This document shows positions 23,075-33,439 of a DNA stretch of 64,000 nt, one piece after another. Position numbers and translations under genes: made by a program. The stretch lies in contig NW_004451881.1 in assembly GCF_000321225.1 (NCBI RefSeq), positions 1-64,000 on the forward strand. Direction: 5' to 3'. Under the pieces are notes generated by a model that worked only from the letters and a program-made list of their open reading frames with translations, was not told where the DNA came from and did not search any database. The DNA comes from Odobenus rosmarus divergens (Eukaryota; Chordata; Mammalia; Carnivora; Odobenidae). The number at the start of each line of letters is the position of its first letter. Within the stretch, counting starts at the first letter, position 1.

Positions 23075-23300
23075 CGTAGTCTCATGGCCTGAGGGTGGGA
23101 GGGGGTAGAATCAATAGTCCAGGATCTGGGCTCTGCCCCTTTCTCACTGCTCACTGTGTGTGTTCTTGGGGAAATGACACCACCCCGCTCATTCTCAATT
23201 TCCTTATCTGTAAGAGGACGGGGTGGTGGTAATGCCTGCCTATCTGTCTCACAGAACAGGGAGGGGGGAAGTTCAATTGAGATAAGAGATGCGAATGAGA
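23075..23300 (+). mobile_element. MIR
   Basis: Sense MIR: AAGCGTAGTCTCATGGCC near the 5' end, CAGGATCTGGGCTCTGCCCC, TCTCAATTTCCTTATCTGTA and GGTGGTAATGCCTGCC. Confidence 0.68.
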
Positions 23301-23394
23301 TTTGAAACCCATCAAATGCTCTAACCGTGGAAAGAGGAAGCACAAGAGGGAAGCAGATTTGTTTTTTAAAGGGCATGGGAGGGGATTGCAGTAG

Positions 23395-23800
23395 ATGTCC
23401 AGGGCTGGGTCCCCAGACACAGAGCCTGAGACAAGACTTCAAGTGTAAGGAGTTGATTTGGGAAGTGATCGTAGGAAAAACTGCGGAGAGGTGAGCAGAA
23501 CGTGGTGGAGAAAGAGGAAGTCAGTACTGGATTACTCCTACGGGCTCGGGAGCTTAATCCCACCGGGGAGTTGTGGGAATCAGTGTAGACAGTACTCCAC
23601 AGAGTAACCCACCCTGGGGGGCAACAAAGCTACAGTATTGTACACTGTGTTCCATAGGTCATTGATTGAGGGCTGCCCTAGGAGTGGAGGTGGGGCATTA
23701 ATTGCTTGGCAGTTCCAGTTTGCTCTGAGCAAGCGGAGCAGGCTCCAGTGGCAAGAGAAATTCTTCAGCCAAGAATTTCAGGTGCTGGCAGTTGGAAGTT
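23395..23800. repeat. Unclassified interspersed repeat, copy 2
   Basis: CACAGAGCCTGAGACAAGAC near 23419 parallels AGCAGAGCCTGAGACAAGGA near 6135. The following GTAAGGAGTTGATTTGGGAA keeps a similar layout. The family is unnamed. Confidence 0.4.
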
Positions 23801-23939
23801 CAACCAGCATGCTGAAAATGAAAATGGGAACACATACAAACAGTGCCTCTGTAAATAGACGACCACAGTTACCTCTTAGACCTAACCTACTGACAAGACA
23901 GTATAGAGAATGTAGCCATGGTCAGTTCCAAGGGTTGTC

Positions 23940-24060
23940 TACTGCCCAAGGGGTGTTATCTTGTTTGATCCTCATAACAACCTGTGAGGTTAAACAAGAT
24001 AATGTGCAGAGAGTGTTTTGCCCAGGGTCTGGCATGGAGTAAGCATTTGAATGCAATTAG
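23940..24060. mobile_element. MIR pieces, mixed orientation
   Basis: TGATCCTCATAACAACCTGT (antisense-like) is followed at once by GGGTCTGGCATGGAGTAAGC (sense-like 3' end), so the copy is rearranged or two pieces abut. Confidence 0.4.
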
Positions 24061-24738
24061 GTGTTCTTCGTGTCCTCATTATCACTGCAAAGGAAGGAGT
24101 TCTCACCATGAAGGGAAACTCAGAATCTCTTCTCCCCAGTTGTGGTTGACCTTTGAGAGGCCTCATTCAACATCTGAGCTTCTTCATCCTTGAAAGGGGA
24201 TCCTGACTGCTTCTCCCCTCTCTCTCTTTTCTCACTGGGCAATCGTGGTGAGTGCTGGGCATTTGGGGTCCCTTGGTAAGGAGGCCCAGGGCAACCATAA
24301 CCTTCAGAAGTGCATCTCACTCCAACGTGGTGCAGGGCCCCCACTCTCTCTTCTCAAACCTTGGCTTTCATGCATCTGGAAGTCCTTTTCATCCCACCCA
24401 AATACCCATAAACCTCTTTTTATTAGGCTTTTCCCCTGTCTCCCCCTGCCCACTCCCAGTCATTTTACAGTGACAACTTCAGAGGTATTTAATACACATA
24501 TAAAGGAATCCATTCCATTGAGAGTGAAGAAGGGAAAATCATTTTCTCCCTTCCTTTCTTTTTTTTTAATATCTACAAAAGACCTCTTTCTATGTGCATT
24601 TCAGAAACATCAGAAAATATGAACAAGCAAAAGAGAAAAAATGTAAAACCATCAGCAGACCAAGGTACTCAGAGATAGCCAACCCTGCATGTCTCTTTAA
24701 ACATTGTTCTATGCAAATTCACAGGTATTCTTTGACTA
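24061..24738. other. Non-coding; probable worn repeat at the right end
   Basis: From 24560 the style (CATTTCAGAAACATCAG, TCTTTAAACATTGTTCTATG) resembles L1 3' UTR relics, but too weakly to call. The rest is unrecognised. Confidence 0.35.
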
Positions 24739-24752
24739 TATATATTTTCAAT

Positions 24753-24937
24753 TTTTTTTTGAAAGAGAGAGAGAGCATGTGTGTGAGCAGGGGGTGGGGG
24801 GTCAGAGGGAGAGAATCTCAAGCAGGCTCCATGCCTAGCATGGAGCCCAGTGTGGGGCTTGATCTCACAACCCTGAGATCATGACCTGAGCCGAAATGAA
24901 GAGTCGGACACTAACCTACTGAGCCACCCAGGTGCCC
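24753..24937 (-). mobile_element. SINEC
   Basis: Antisense copy: T run, GAAAGAGAGAGAGAGCATGT, CATGGAGCCCAGTGTGGGGC, head CTGAGCCACCCAGGTGCCC. A perfect 12-bp duplication TATATTTTCAAT is at 24741-24752 and 24938-24949. Confidence 0.95.
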
Positions 24938-25139
24938 TATATTTTCAATGGGAAACATTTACATCATTCCCATTTCCATAGGGACAAAAGCATAGAGAGT
25001 GAAAACTCAACCTTTGTCACCGGCAGCTCCATTCCCCAGCCCAGAGCAACATTGTCATCACTTCCTTGGACATTTTTCTCCTATTTTACACACATTCACA
25101 CATACTAGACCCACTGTTATGAGTCTTTGCTTTTTCTTT

Positions 25140-25580
25140 AGCAACATATGTCATATGGTTCCTCTTTTCCTCCTTTTAATGGCTGTATAGTATTCTGTCG
25201 TAGCGATTATCTAAACAGGTCCCTATAGTTGGTTATTTAAAATGCCTCCAGGTTGGGTGCCTGGGTGGCTCAGTTGGTTAAGCGTCTGCCTTCAGCTCAC
25301 GTCATGATCCCAGGGGCCTGGGATTGAGTCCCGCATCGGGTTCCCTGCTCGGTGGGGAGTCTGTTTCTCCCTCTACCCCCCACCCCCGCTTGTGATCGCT
25401 CTCTCTCTCTCAAATAAATTAAAAAAAAAATTAAACTAAATAAAATGCTCCAAGTTTGTTATTCTAAACAATGCTGCAGAGACTACCCTTGTAGATACAT
25501 CCTTGTATAAATTTGCAAGTGTATCTGAATGTGAAATTGCTGGGTCAGAGTTCACGTGCACTTGTTATTTTGCTAGAACC
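25140..25580 (-). mobile_element. Antisense L1 3' relic, split by a SINE
   Basis: Left part CCTTTTAATGGCTGTATAGT and right part AACAATGCTGCAGAGACTAC, then GTGAAATTGCTGGGTCAGAG, follow the antisense of L1 3' sequence in order. The SINE at 25255-25437 separates them. Confidence 0.6.
25255..25437 (+). mobile_element. SINEC
   Basis: Sense copy GGGTGCCTGGGTGGCTCAGT with tail CAAATAAATTAAAAAAAAAA. The duplication is imperfect: AAAATGCCTCCAGGTT before, AAAATGCTCCAAGTTT after. Confidence 0.93.
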
Positions 25581-25649
25581 TTTGGATATTTTGAAGAAAA
25601 ATACAAGCAAACTATTTTGTAACCTGCTTGTTTTCCATTGGTGATACTT

Positions 25650-25705
25650 GTGTGTGTGAGAGAAAGGGAGAGAGGGAGGGAGAGAGAGAGGGAGTGTGAG
25701 TGAAT
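25650..25705 (+). repeat. GT/GA simple repeat
   Basis: GTGTGTGAGAGAAAGG followed by GGGAGAGAGAGAGGGAG, an impure purine-rich microsatellite. Confidence 0.75.
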
Positions 25706-26610
25706 GAACGATGCTCTACAGTACCAAGGATATCAGGCATATTCCATTTTGTATGTGTATCACTGTTCATTTAACCCATCTTTAATTCAGGTTAGCCTGC
25801 TTCCACCTTTACAGAATTAAAAATCATTGCAGAATTAAAACTGCTTTGTGGCACATGAGAAAGCCCTTTTCATTCATGAGCTTCACTTTGAAACAGAACA
25901 ATGAATCAGAATGCCACCCCAGCAGGCATTAAGGAGAGGGAGAAGAAAATCCCAGGTATAAAACCTCCGAGTTTTTGTTTGTTTATTTTTAAATCAATAA
26001 AGTAGAAGAGCTGCTTTCTAGTTTATTTCTTCTCCAATAAGGATTCCATGTTTTAACTCATACCATGCAAATAAATTATTTATAAATTACATTCCTCGCT
26101 TTAAAAATAAACACCACTCCTCCAGAAATTTAGATAAATAAAACGTCATCTATTTATCAAATTGAACTCTTCATGCCTAATAACCCATGGCCTAGCTAAA
26201 GGAATTGTTATCTAACAGCCAGGTCAAAAGTGCAAGAGTCCAGACTTATTAATTCTAAGCCGAGCCAGGCCATTGATTAGCTGTGTTGAGGGAAGAGTGG
26301 GAGGGAGTGGCCTATGGACACTTCAGTTTTCTGGGTCTTCTCCCCTCGAAGATGATACCATTGTCCCTGGCCTCGGCCTGTGTGTTTAACAATGTTTGTG
26401 TAGTGCTCAGATAAAAGGCGCAGGGTGAGACTTAAGTGGTTGTTAAAATTGTCAGCCCCAAAGTCATCAGAATTCCGATTGATAACCCGCACTTACAGTG
26501 AGAGGAGAATTTGTTTTTTTTAGGGAGGCTGATTTTCCCTTTTTAATGACTGGGAAAATGCCCCAAGTCCACTTGCACTTTGGGACATTTTTATGGCCAG
26601 CATCCTAGAT
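25706..26610. other. Unique AT-rich block, possible conserved element
   Basis: There is no recognised repeat from 25860 to 26610. AT-rich homeodomain-like cores (TTATTAATTC, AATAAATTATTTATAAATTA) and the absence of insertions fit a conserved non-coding element, which only cross-species alignment could show. Confidence 0.35.
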
Positions 26611-26662
26611 TTTATTAATTTATTGTTATTAATTTATTATTATTTTTATTATTATTACTTTT
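26611..26662 (+). repeat. (TTA)n-like simple repeat
   Basis: Impure TTATTAATTTATTG and TATTATTATTA units over about 50 bases. Confidence 0.75.
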
Positions 26663-26689
26663 ACTCCAAGAACTAAGCCTCTGAACTAG

Positions 26690-26890
26690 AAGGGGCTCAG
26701 AGACAGCCTGAACTGGAAGGTCAGGATAAGTAGCATTCAGGATCACAGGGTCTCAGAGTGATGTAGAACAATCATGGCAACTGAGGCCCCGGGGAAGGGG
26801 GGGGAACCACCTTGCCAGGGCACATGAGTTGGGATCAGCTCTGAAATCAGGACCTGGTTTTTTCACTCTTGGCCCAGTGTCTTTTCTCTT
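26690..26890 (-). mobile_element. MIR/L2-like relic
   Basis: Antisense-style AACTGAGGCCCCGGGGAAGG, CCTTGCCAGGGCACATGAG and ATCAGGACCTGG keep MIR order, but divergence is high. Confidence 0.45.
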
Positions 26891-27224
26891 AATGGTTCCT
26901 TGACTGCGTTATTGAATTCTTGCTGGACCACTCACGGGGACCCATTTAACAGGTGGATTAACCGAGGAAGAGATGACCACACAAAAATTCAAGGTGAGCA
27001 TCCAGAATACCTAATCTTTGTTCTACATCATCTCTGCCTCAGGAAACCTTGGAGCCCTGTTTCCATATCCTACTAGACTAAAAGCCTGTTTAAGGTTTAC
27101 AACTGTCTAGCTACCTAGGAGAATAGTTCTGGGCTATGGCTGGGAGGTGGCCGGAAGCCAACATCACATACTGGAGGTTGTGGGAGTGAGGAGGTGGGGT
27201 CCGATCCTGCTGTCACTGCTTCTC

Positions 27225-27430
27225 TGCTCTGTGGCCATGGGACATGAATCATTCTAGGCCTCAACTATAAAATGGGGATAATAGTGATGCTTACCTTTTC
27301 CGGTTCTGAGAACAAAATTAAATAATCCATGTCCAGCCAATTTATATGGATTAAATGAAAAAACGTTAACAGTCTATGCTTAGCACAGTGCTTGGCTCCC
27401 TGGAGGCCCTCAATCAATGACACCCGTTTT
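27225..27430 (+). mobile_element. MIR
   Basis: Sense MIR: CTAGGCCTCAACTATAAAAT, GGGGATAATAGTGATGCTTA, TAGCACAGTGCTTGGCTCCC and a terminal CCCTCAATCAATGACA. Confidence 0.78.
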
Positions 27431-27474
27431 TGCTATTATTGCTATGGTCGTCATTGTTGATGAAAACGTGCATA

Positions 27475-27650
27475 CCTCTGGGCAAGTCACTTCACCTCCC
27501 CATTCCCTTCCTGCAAAAATCTCCTGCCCCCCGCCCCCGCCCCATGTAAAATGGGTCTATTACCTCCTTGCAAGGATTATTTGAGGAAGAAATGAGATAA
27601 TACACCCACACTTCTCCACAGGGTGTCTGACACGTAATAAATCTGAAATA
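27475..27650 (+). mobile_element. MIR
   Basis: Sense MIR with CTCTGGGCAAGTCACTTCAC, GTAAAATGGGTCTATTACCT and GGGTGTCTGACACGTAATAA. A C-rich insert at 27527-27543 interrupts the core. Confidence 0.7.
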
Positions 27651-27774
27651 GATGGTAAGTGTAATATTTACCTAGGATATTTACCTGTAATAAACACAAA
27701 ATAAATGGTGGGAATAATATTGACTTTGTATAACTTGTTTCTTTCGGTGTACCTCAGGATCTTCTAGAAGTGAG

Positions 27775-27945
27775 CAATAGTGACGCCTCCAGAGGTGTCT
27801 AATATTGGGGAGCATAAGAATTACCTGGGGTGAGTGTTAAAATTGCAGATGCCGCAGATCAGAGATTCTGATTCATAAGCTTGGGGTGGGACCCAGGAAT
27901 CACCATTTGTGACGCAGCCGTCAGGGGATAGGGAAGCAGGTGATC
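27775..27945 (+). mobile_element. MER5A-like DNA transposon relic
   Basis: AGAATTACCTGGGGTGAGTG, GATCAGAGATTCTGATTCAT and GGGGTGGGACCCAGGAATCA match the core of the non-autonomous hAT element MER5A, with AGCAGGTGATCCTGG near the right end. Confidence 0.65.
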
Positions 27946-28900
27946 CTGGACACGCACTTGGGCAATGTTGCCATAAAGGCGGGGCCACGTGCACAAAGCC
28001 AAAGAACAGTCATGAACCCATTGATCAATATATGCCTACATCAAGTCATCAGTGGTGCATGCTGCGTTCCAGGCACCGCAGAGGAATGATCCCCACAGAA
28101 CCGACGGGGCTGACAGGCTGTCATTCTGGTTGCTGAGCCAACGGGTGGCTCTGTTTCCAGCTGTGAAAATTTCCCCCTCACCCTTCTCTCAAACGCCAGC
28201 ATGCAGGTGTCTGCAGCTGGTGGGTATGAACATCTACTTCTGGTGGTTCCTTTAAGGATCGCGGCCAGAGAGGGCAATAATTAACTTTCTTGAAAATGGC
28301 TCAGTCAGTGCCTAGAACCTCAGCCCCCTCTGTAATGGGACCTCTGCCCCCCCCCATTGCGGGTTGGTCTCAGTGGCCCCACTGTCAGAGGTTTCAAAGA
28401 CCATTTGGAATTACTTAGCCCCAGGGTCATTGGACTTCTCTCCAGCCCACTGAGATGTCCGACTTTGCCATTTTCCTGTTTCAGCTTCACTGGGTTTGTT
28501 CATTCATAATAGCAACCAAATGTCCTCCAGGCCTAAAAGGCCCTCCGCACTCTCCTTGCAATGAGCCTCTCTAGGTTACCTCCTGGCCTCTCAGAATAAC
28601 CACTTATTGCAAGCCCACCTAATTGACTTCGCCAGACTTTGCCCCTTTTCCAGTCCTTGCTGGGTCGTCCTGGCCAGCTCATTATCGGAAGTGGCAAATC
28701 CAAGCAGACAGCACCCTCCTCCTCCCTCCACGGCCCCCCTGCTCAGGTTAGCAGGGTATAATTGGGTCTCTGAACCCCCCAGAATCCCGAACCCTGGTTG
28801 CCAGGGCAAAGAAAGCTCCGGAGGAGCCCTCAAACAAGAGCCCCAAAGGAAAAATGAACTTGAACGATGTCTTTTGCACTTAGCCACACTTATGAAAGAA
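27946..28900. other. Non-coding; possible L2 piece
   Basis: A weak L2-like order (TCCTCCAGGCCTAAAAGGCC, then a CTCTCCTTGC segment) occurs near 28530-28560. The rest is unrecognised. Frames on both strands over 28590-29043 contain no known domain. Confidence 0.35.
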
Positions 28901-28914
28901 CTGTGCATCACTAT

Positions 28915-29110
28915 CAATGCTGAAAATATTTTATTATGGAAAATTTCAGACATACACATAGAAAGGACAGCATTATAAACCACCATAATTTCATCATGCA
29001 GCTTCAAGACAGCCATCTGGAGGCGGTCGATAAAAAAGTACAAACCCTCCCAAACTCTGTAATCCTACCCCTCACTGTTAACATCCCGATGTATACACAA
29101 CACCTTTCTA
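28915..29110. repeat. Worn interspersed repeat of uncertain family
   Basis: TTTATTATGGAAAATTTCAG, CATACACATAGAAAGGACAG and ATTTCATCATGCAGCTTCAA resemble a common mammalian repeat core, and 48480-48700 has similar style. Family not assigned. Confidence 0.45.
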
Positions 29111-29126
29111 GAACTGAAGTATAATC

Positions 29127-29349
29127 GGGGCGCCTGGATGGCTCAGTCGGTTAAGCGTCTGCCTTCAACTCGGGTCGTGATCCCAGGGTCCTGGGATCAG
29201 TTCCTGGGATCGGGTCCTGGGATCAAGTCCCACACGGGGCTCCCTGCTCAGCCGGGAGCCTGCTTCTCCCTCTCCCTCTGCATCTCACTCTGCTTGTGCT
29301 CTCTCTCTCTCAAACAAATAAATAAAATCTTTAAAAATAAATAAATAAA
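29127..29349 (+). mobile_element. SINEC with internal triplication
   Basis: Sense copy starting GGGGCGCCTGGATGGCTCAG and ending AATAAAATCTTTAAAAATAA. Between about 29188 and 29226 the TCCTGGGATC block is present three times in tandem, so the copy is longer than its neighbours. The flanking duplication ACTGAAGTATAATC / ATTGAGGAATAATC is imperfect. Confidence 0.92.
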
Positions 29350-29758
29350 ATTGAGGAATAATCGACATATATTATGTCAGGTGAACAACCTCTTGATTTG
29401 AAATTTGTGTACACCACTAAATGATCACCACAGTAAGTCCAGTTACCAACCGTCACCATGCAGAGTTACACAATTTTTTTTTCTCACAGTAGGAACGTTC
29501 GAGATCTACTCTTGTCGCAACTTTCCAATATGCAAGAGTATTATTGACCGGAGTCACCGTGCCGTACATGACATCCCCATGACTTCATTTTTTTATAAGT
29601 GGAAGTTTGTACTTCTTGACCCCTTCTCCCATTTTGCCCACCCTGTGCTCCCCACCCCTCTGAGAGCCACCGAACTCTCCTCTGTATTTATGAGTTTTGT
29701 TTTGTTTTGTTCATTTGTTTTGGGTTTAGATACCACATGTAGGCGAAAGCATACGCAT
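29350..29758 (-). mobile_element. Antisense L1 3' UTR relic
   Basis: AAATGATCACCACAGTAAGT, ACATGACATCCCCATGACTT, ATTTTGCCCACCCTGTGCTC and TTTAGATACCACATGT appear in the order expected for the reverse strand of an L1M-type 3' UTR. Confidence 0.75.
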
Positions 29759-29759
29759 A

Positions 29760-29818
29760 CCATCTTCTTCACGTGTATGTAATTCGCACACACAGATGCA
29801 CGCACGTGAAGAAGATGG
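29760..29818. repeat. Perfect 16-bp inverted repeat (hairpin)
   Basis: CCATCTTCTTCACGTG (29760-29775) and CACGTGAAGAAGATGG (29803-29818) are exact reverse complements separated by 27 bases. Each arm contains the E-box CACGTG. It sits at the end of an L1 relic, at a place where the L1 consensus as I remember it has no such palindrome. Confidence 0.85.
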
Positions 29819-29869
29819 AATCATAAAGATACATACTACCCTAAATCTATTTTTCTCGCTTAAAATCGG

Positions 29870-29950
29870 ATTTTTAGTGGTTACATAGTATTCCATCTGC
29901 AGATAAAACATAATGTTACCAATCTCCTACTGTTGCCCGTCTAAGCTCTT
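29870..29950 (-). mobile_element. Small antisense L1-like relic
   Basis: GTGGTTACATAGTATTCCAT then ACCAATCTCCTACTGTTGCC resembles the reverse strand of L1 3' sequence and is probably the continuation of the relic left of the inverted repeat. Confidence 0.45.
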
Positions 29951-30244
29951 AACTATTTTTCTTGTCGCCCATTTCACTGCGGTGGACATGCTTTCAGATA
30001 AATCGTTGTCCACATTTCTGGTTATTGCTTTAGGAACCTTTGTAGAAGTGTAAGAGCCATGCATGTGCTTTGAAAATAAACCGCAAGCTGCCCAAGAGCC
30101 TCCAGTTGGGCTGTTTTGATTTAGAGTCCCCCTAGTATTGTAAAAGAGACCCACTGTTTCAGTTAAGATCAGCTCCCCCAAAGCCCCTGCACTGGAAGGT
30201 CCCAGAAACTTGGCATGCATTTCTCCTTATAATTCTCCCTCCCT

Positions 30245-30470
30245 GAAAAAGGGAGCTCTGAGGGGAGAGGGAAAGAGGGAATGAGAAAGGGGATGGCTGT
30301 AGAGGAAGGAGAGAATGGCACGTAGGTGGAGGCAGAAAGGCAGGAAGGGAGGAAGAAGGAAGGGAGGCATGCAGGGAGGAAGAAAGGATCACACAGGGGC
30401 AGAGAAAGAGAGACCAGCAGTGAGAGGGAAGAGGAAACAGAGGAGGACCGAAAGAAAGGGGACATCACTC
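30245..30470 (+). repeat. Polypurine tract (GGAA/GGGA-rich)
   Basis: About 225 bases mostly of A and G, such as GGAGGAAGAAGGAAGGGAGG near 30350, with only occasional pyrimidines. Confidence 0.8.
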
Positions 30471-31161
30471 TTCTTTGCTCGAGAGCTAGAAACTGTGGGG
30501 CAGGACACAGTGACAAGCAGGCAAAAGCATGGGTCCTTCCTGTTCTAAACACGGGACAAGATATTGTGGGTCCAGCAACTCTTCACTGAAGTGTTACCCA
30601 GGAGGACAGCCTGGAGGCGGGCTCCTGGAGCTTCTCGGGTTTGTCAAGAAGACGCTCCGTGTTTATAAACCCGATGAATGCAAACACAAACATCATTTGG
30701 GAGAATAACTTTGCACGAGTGATTTGAGTCCAAATACAGACAAGGGGAATTTATAAAAAGTAGGTGGTGACCATATTGGGGTTGGTGGGGAGGAATGGAA
30801 TGAACAGGCTGATGGCTTAAATTTGTCTGCACCCTGGCAGGGGAGGTCACACGGGAAGCCAGACCGAAATAGGCAAGCCTCATCCTCCAGCTCCTGCTGT
30901 TCTGCGGGGCTGACGGGCGGTGCTCAGCCCTCCGCCCTGAAAGCCTGCCCCTCCACCCAAAACACAGAGTGGCTATGGCTCTGCCCGGTCTCTGAGAGAC
31001 CATTTAAGGCTTTGAAGATCTCCTGCTCTGAAATGCAAGTCCAGTGACACCCCCGTGCCAAGAGCGGATGAGCATGTTTTGTTCCTGGGACATCTGCTAT
31101 CTCCCACTGGAATGTAAGAGCTGTCTGAGCCTTCCAGATCCTCACTCCTGCCCCTCCATTT

Positions 31162-31194
31162 TCTCCCTCCCTCCCTCCCTCCCTCCCTCCCTCC
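31162..31194 (+). repeat. (CCCT)n microsatellite
   Basis: An uninterrupted run of CCCT units of about 33 bases, ending at CCATTTCTG. Confidence 0.95.
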
Positions 31195-31619
31195 ATTTCT
31201 GTCCCCAAGCAGCTGAAATGACCCTGAGCAGAACTTGACCCCGCACTATTCCCCAGGAAACCCGCCCCACCAATTCCCTTTTTGGTTTGTTTGTTTGGCA
31301 CATTCTCCTTTTATGCACGGTGATTAGTGATTGAAAGCCCGTACTTTAAAAACGCATCAGCAAGTTAGCCAAATAATAAAAATGCAATGCGAAGAGCAGT
31401 TTAGAGCGGGAGGTGCATTTGCAATTTAAAAGGAGGCAGAATATAAAAAGATGCACAAACCGCAAACTTGGGGGCCAGCAGTTGGGAATGGGGGGAAAGC
31501 AGAGAAGGACTGGTCAGCAGTCCTTGCTCCCTGTCCTCTTCTCCTGTTTGAGTTTTTTATCATGTGCATTTATTTTTTTAATCCTTGATTAATTAATTAA
31601 TATTTTAAAAAAGCTGGTG

Positions 31620-31762
31620 GATCGGGTTCAAATCCTGCTGTATCCGCTAGCTGTGAGGGTACGGGTATGTGACTTCAGTAGTCCTTGGCTGTGAAATGGG
31701 GCGATTGTATTGACGGCCTGGTAAGAGTTGTTGCAAAGAACAGATGAGTTAGTGGAGCACCT
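31620..31762 (+). mobile_element. MIR, left part (split by SINE)
   Basis: GGGTTCAAATCCTGCTGTAT, TAGCTGTGAGGGTACGGGTA and TGTGAAATGGGGCGATTGTA are in sense MIR order. The 3' part resumes at 31982. Confidence 0.7.
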
Positions 31763-31774
31763 GATGAGTTCGTG

Positions 31775-31969
31775 GGGGCGCCTGGGTGGCTCAGTGGGTG
31801 AAGCGTCTGCCTTTGGCTCAGGTCATGATCCCGCGGTCCTGAGATCTAGCCCTGCGTGGGGCTCCCTGCTCAGTGGGGAGCCTGCTTCTCCCTCTCCCTC
31901 TGCCCCTCCCCTCCCTGCTCCTGCTCTCAAATAAATAAATGAAATCCTTTTTTTTAAAAAAAAAAAAAA
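31775..31969 (+). mobile_element. SINEC
   Basis: Sense copy GGGCGCCTGGGTGGCTCAGT with a poly-A end. The 12-bp duplication GATGAGTTCGTG (31763-31774) / GATGAGTTAGTG (31970-31981) has one mismatch. It is the last SINEC before a gap of about 12.7 kb. Confidence 0.95.
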
Positions 31970-31981
31970 GATGAGTTAGTG

Positions 31982-32040
31982 TGCAAAACTCTTTTAGCAC
32001 CGAACCTGGCACTTGTTGTCAATAAATGTCCACCATCAGC
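31982..32040 (+). mobile_element. MIR, right part
   Basis: GCACCGAACCTGGCACTTGT then CAATAAATGTCCACC is the MIR 3' end that continues the copy broken by the SINE. Confidence 0.6.
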
Positions 32041-32770
32041 ATCACCATCATCATTATCCTCAGTGCTGGTGTCTGTGGTTGTTAGGCTGCCCCCAAAGAA
32101 CCTGGTTGATTGTTTGTTTGTTTCCTGCAAGCCAGGAAGCCTCTGTGATATCACCCACTGGCTGTTCTTTGAAGTAGGGCTGCGTGCTCCCGCCCGGGGA
32201 GGGAGGGAGCCATGTGTTATGGTCCTGAAGCATATAGATCTTCCCCCGCAGATCATTAGGCTCACGTTTGTCACATTTATTTTAAGGAAACTGGTAGGCA
32301 GAGGGTGGGTGAGGTTAATTGCTCTGTGGATCCTGGGCGGCCCTGTTCTCCAGATGGGGGAGGTTCAACAAAGCCTGGAGTGACCCCAGAGGCATGGCCA
32401 GGGCCCCAGGCCCTAGGCCCGACCAAGCAGAAACAAGACCCAGCCTGTATAGTAGGGGCGGCGGGGATCTAAGCTCTCACCCCTGGGACACCCGGCTAAG
32501 CAGGAAGCCCGCATGGTTTGGTTGCAGTTCCTACCAAAGCCTGGGAAAGCACCAGGCTTTATCCCAGCTGGAGGGAGTCAGGCTGGCCTCCTGAGCCGCA
32601 ATCCCAGGGCCAGGCAAGGGCCATTCAGTTTGAATTCTTTTCCAGCCTGAATCATTTCATAGGGCAGGGAAGAAATGGCATGGGGCCTTTGGGGGTCTGA
32701 CCGCTTGCCATTTAGGTGGCAGACGACTCCCCAAGACAGACCAGTGAGGATGTCTTTTCCTTCCATTGCC
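32041..32770. other. Unique non-coding sequence
   Basis: No repeat or gene recognised. It is the left shoulder of the SINE-free CpG-rich domain. Confidence 0.4.
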
Positions 32771-32774
32771 AAGG

Positions 32775-33000
32775 TTCAGACTTCCCACTTTTATGACACA
32801 CCTACTGTGTGCCTGGCCACGTGAGGCTGATCTTCCTATAGCCGCGTGACTCTGGGACCCCAACCACCTCTCCAAGCCTCCGCTTATTCATCTGCAAAAT
32901 GAGGAAAATAACAGTTCGCACTTCACAGACTTTTTGAAGAATTAAAGCACATAAGCACTCGATAAATGCTAGCCGCTATATGGTGATGATGATGAATTTT
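32775..33000 (+). mobile_element. MIR
   Basis: Sense MIR: GCGTGACTCTGGGACCCCAA, ATTCATCTGCAAAATGAGGA, AATAACAGTTCGCACTTCAC and AAGCACTCGATAAATGCTAG. Confidence 0.72.
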
Positions 33001-33439
33001 CAGACCATGTAAGGGCCAAGATTAGTTTTCTCCTGAGAATCTCCTCGGATCTCTTTAGCCCTCCATTTTGCGAAAGAGAAAACAAAACAATCCATTAAAC
33101 GGTATGTCTCAGCCCTTCCAGAAAATAATCAGGAACACACAGCAGCCCCGGATAAATTGGTAGAAAACTCCCGGTGGATGGGAACAGGCAATATGTCTAC
33201 TCGATGTTGATTTTCTGACCACCAAAATATTCCTTTTCACGGACCTGCTGGATTCTGTGGATTAACATCTCTGGCCGGGCACTCAGGCACTCATCGCCCC
33301 CACCCCAGGCAAAACTCCCCAGCCCGGAGAAGGTGTGACTTCAGACATAATGGTAAGGATTGGGGGGGGAGGCGGGGGCGGAATGCAGGCCTGTGTGTGA
33401 GGTGATTGTAACCAGAAACACCTCGGCAGGCATCTTGCT

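Larger units (their letters stand above)
29951..31615. other. Non-coding with polypurine and CCCT tracts
   Basis: Apart from the purine tract (30245-30470) and the CCCT repeat (31162-31194) no repeat is recognised. The part 31320-31470, rich in AT and octamer- or C/EBP-like words (ATGCAATGCG, ATTTGCAATTT), could be regulatory. No coding exon seen. Confidence 0.4.
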
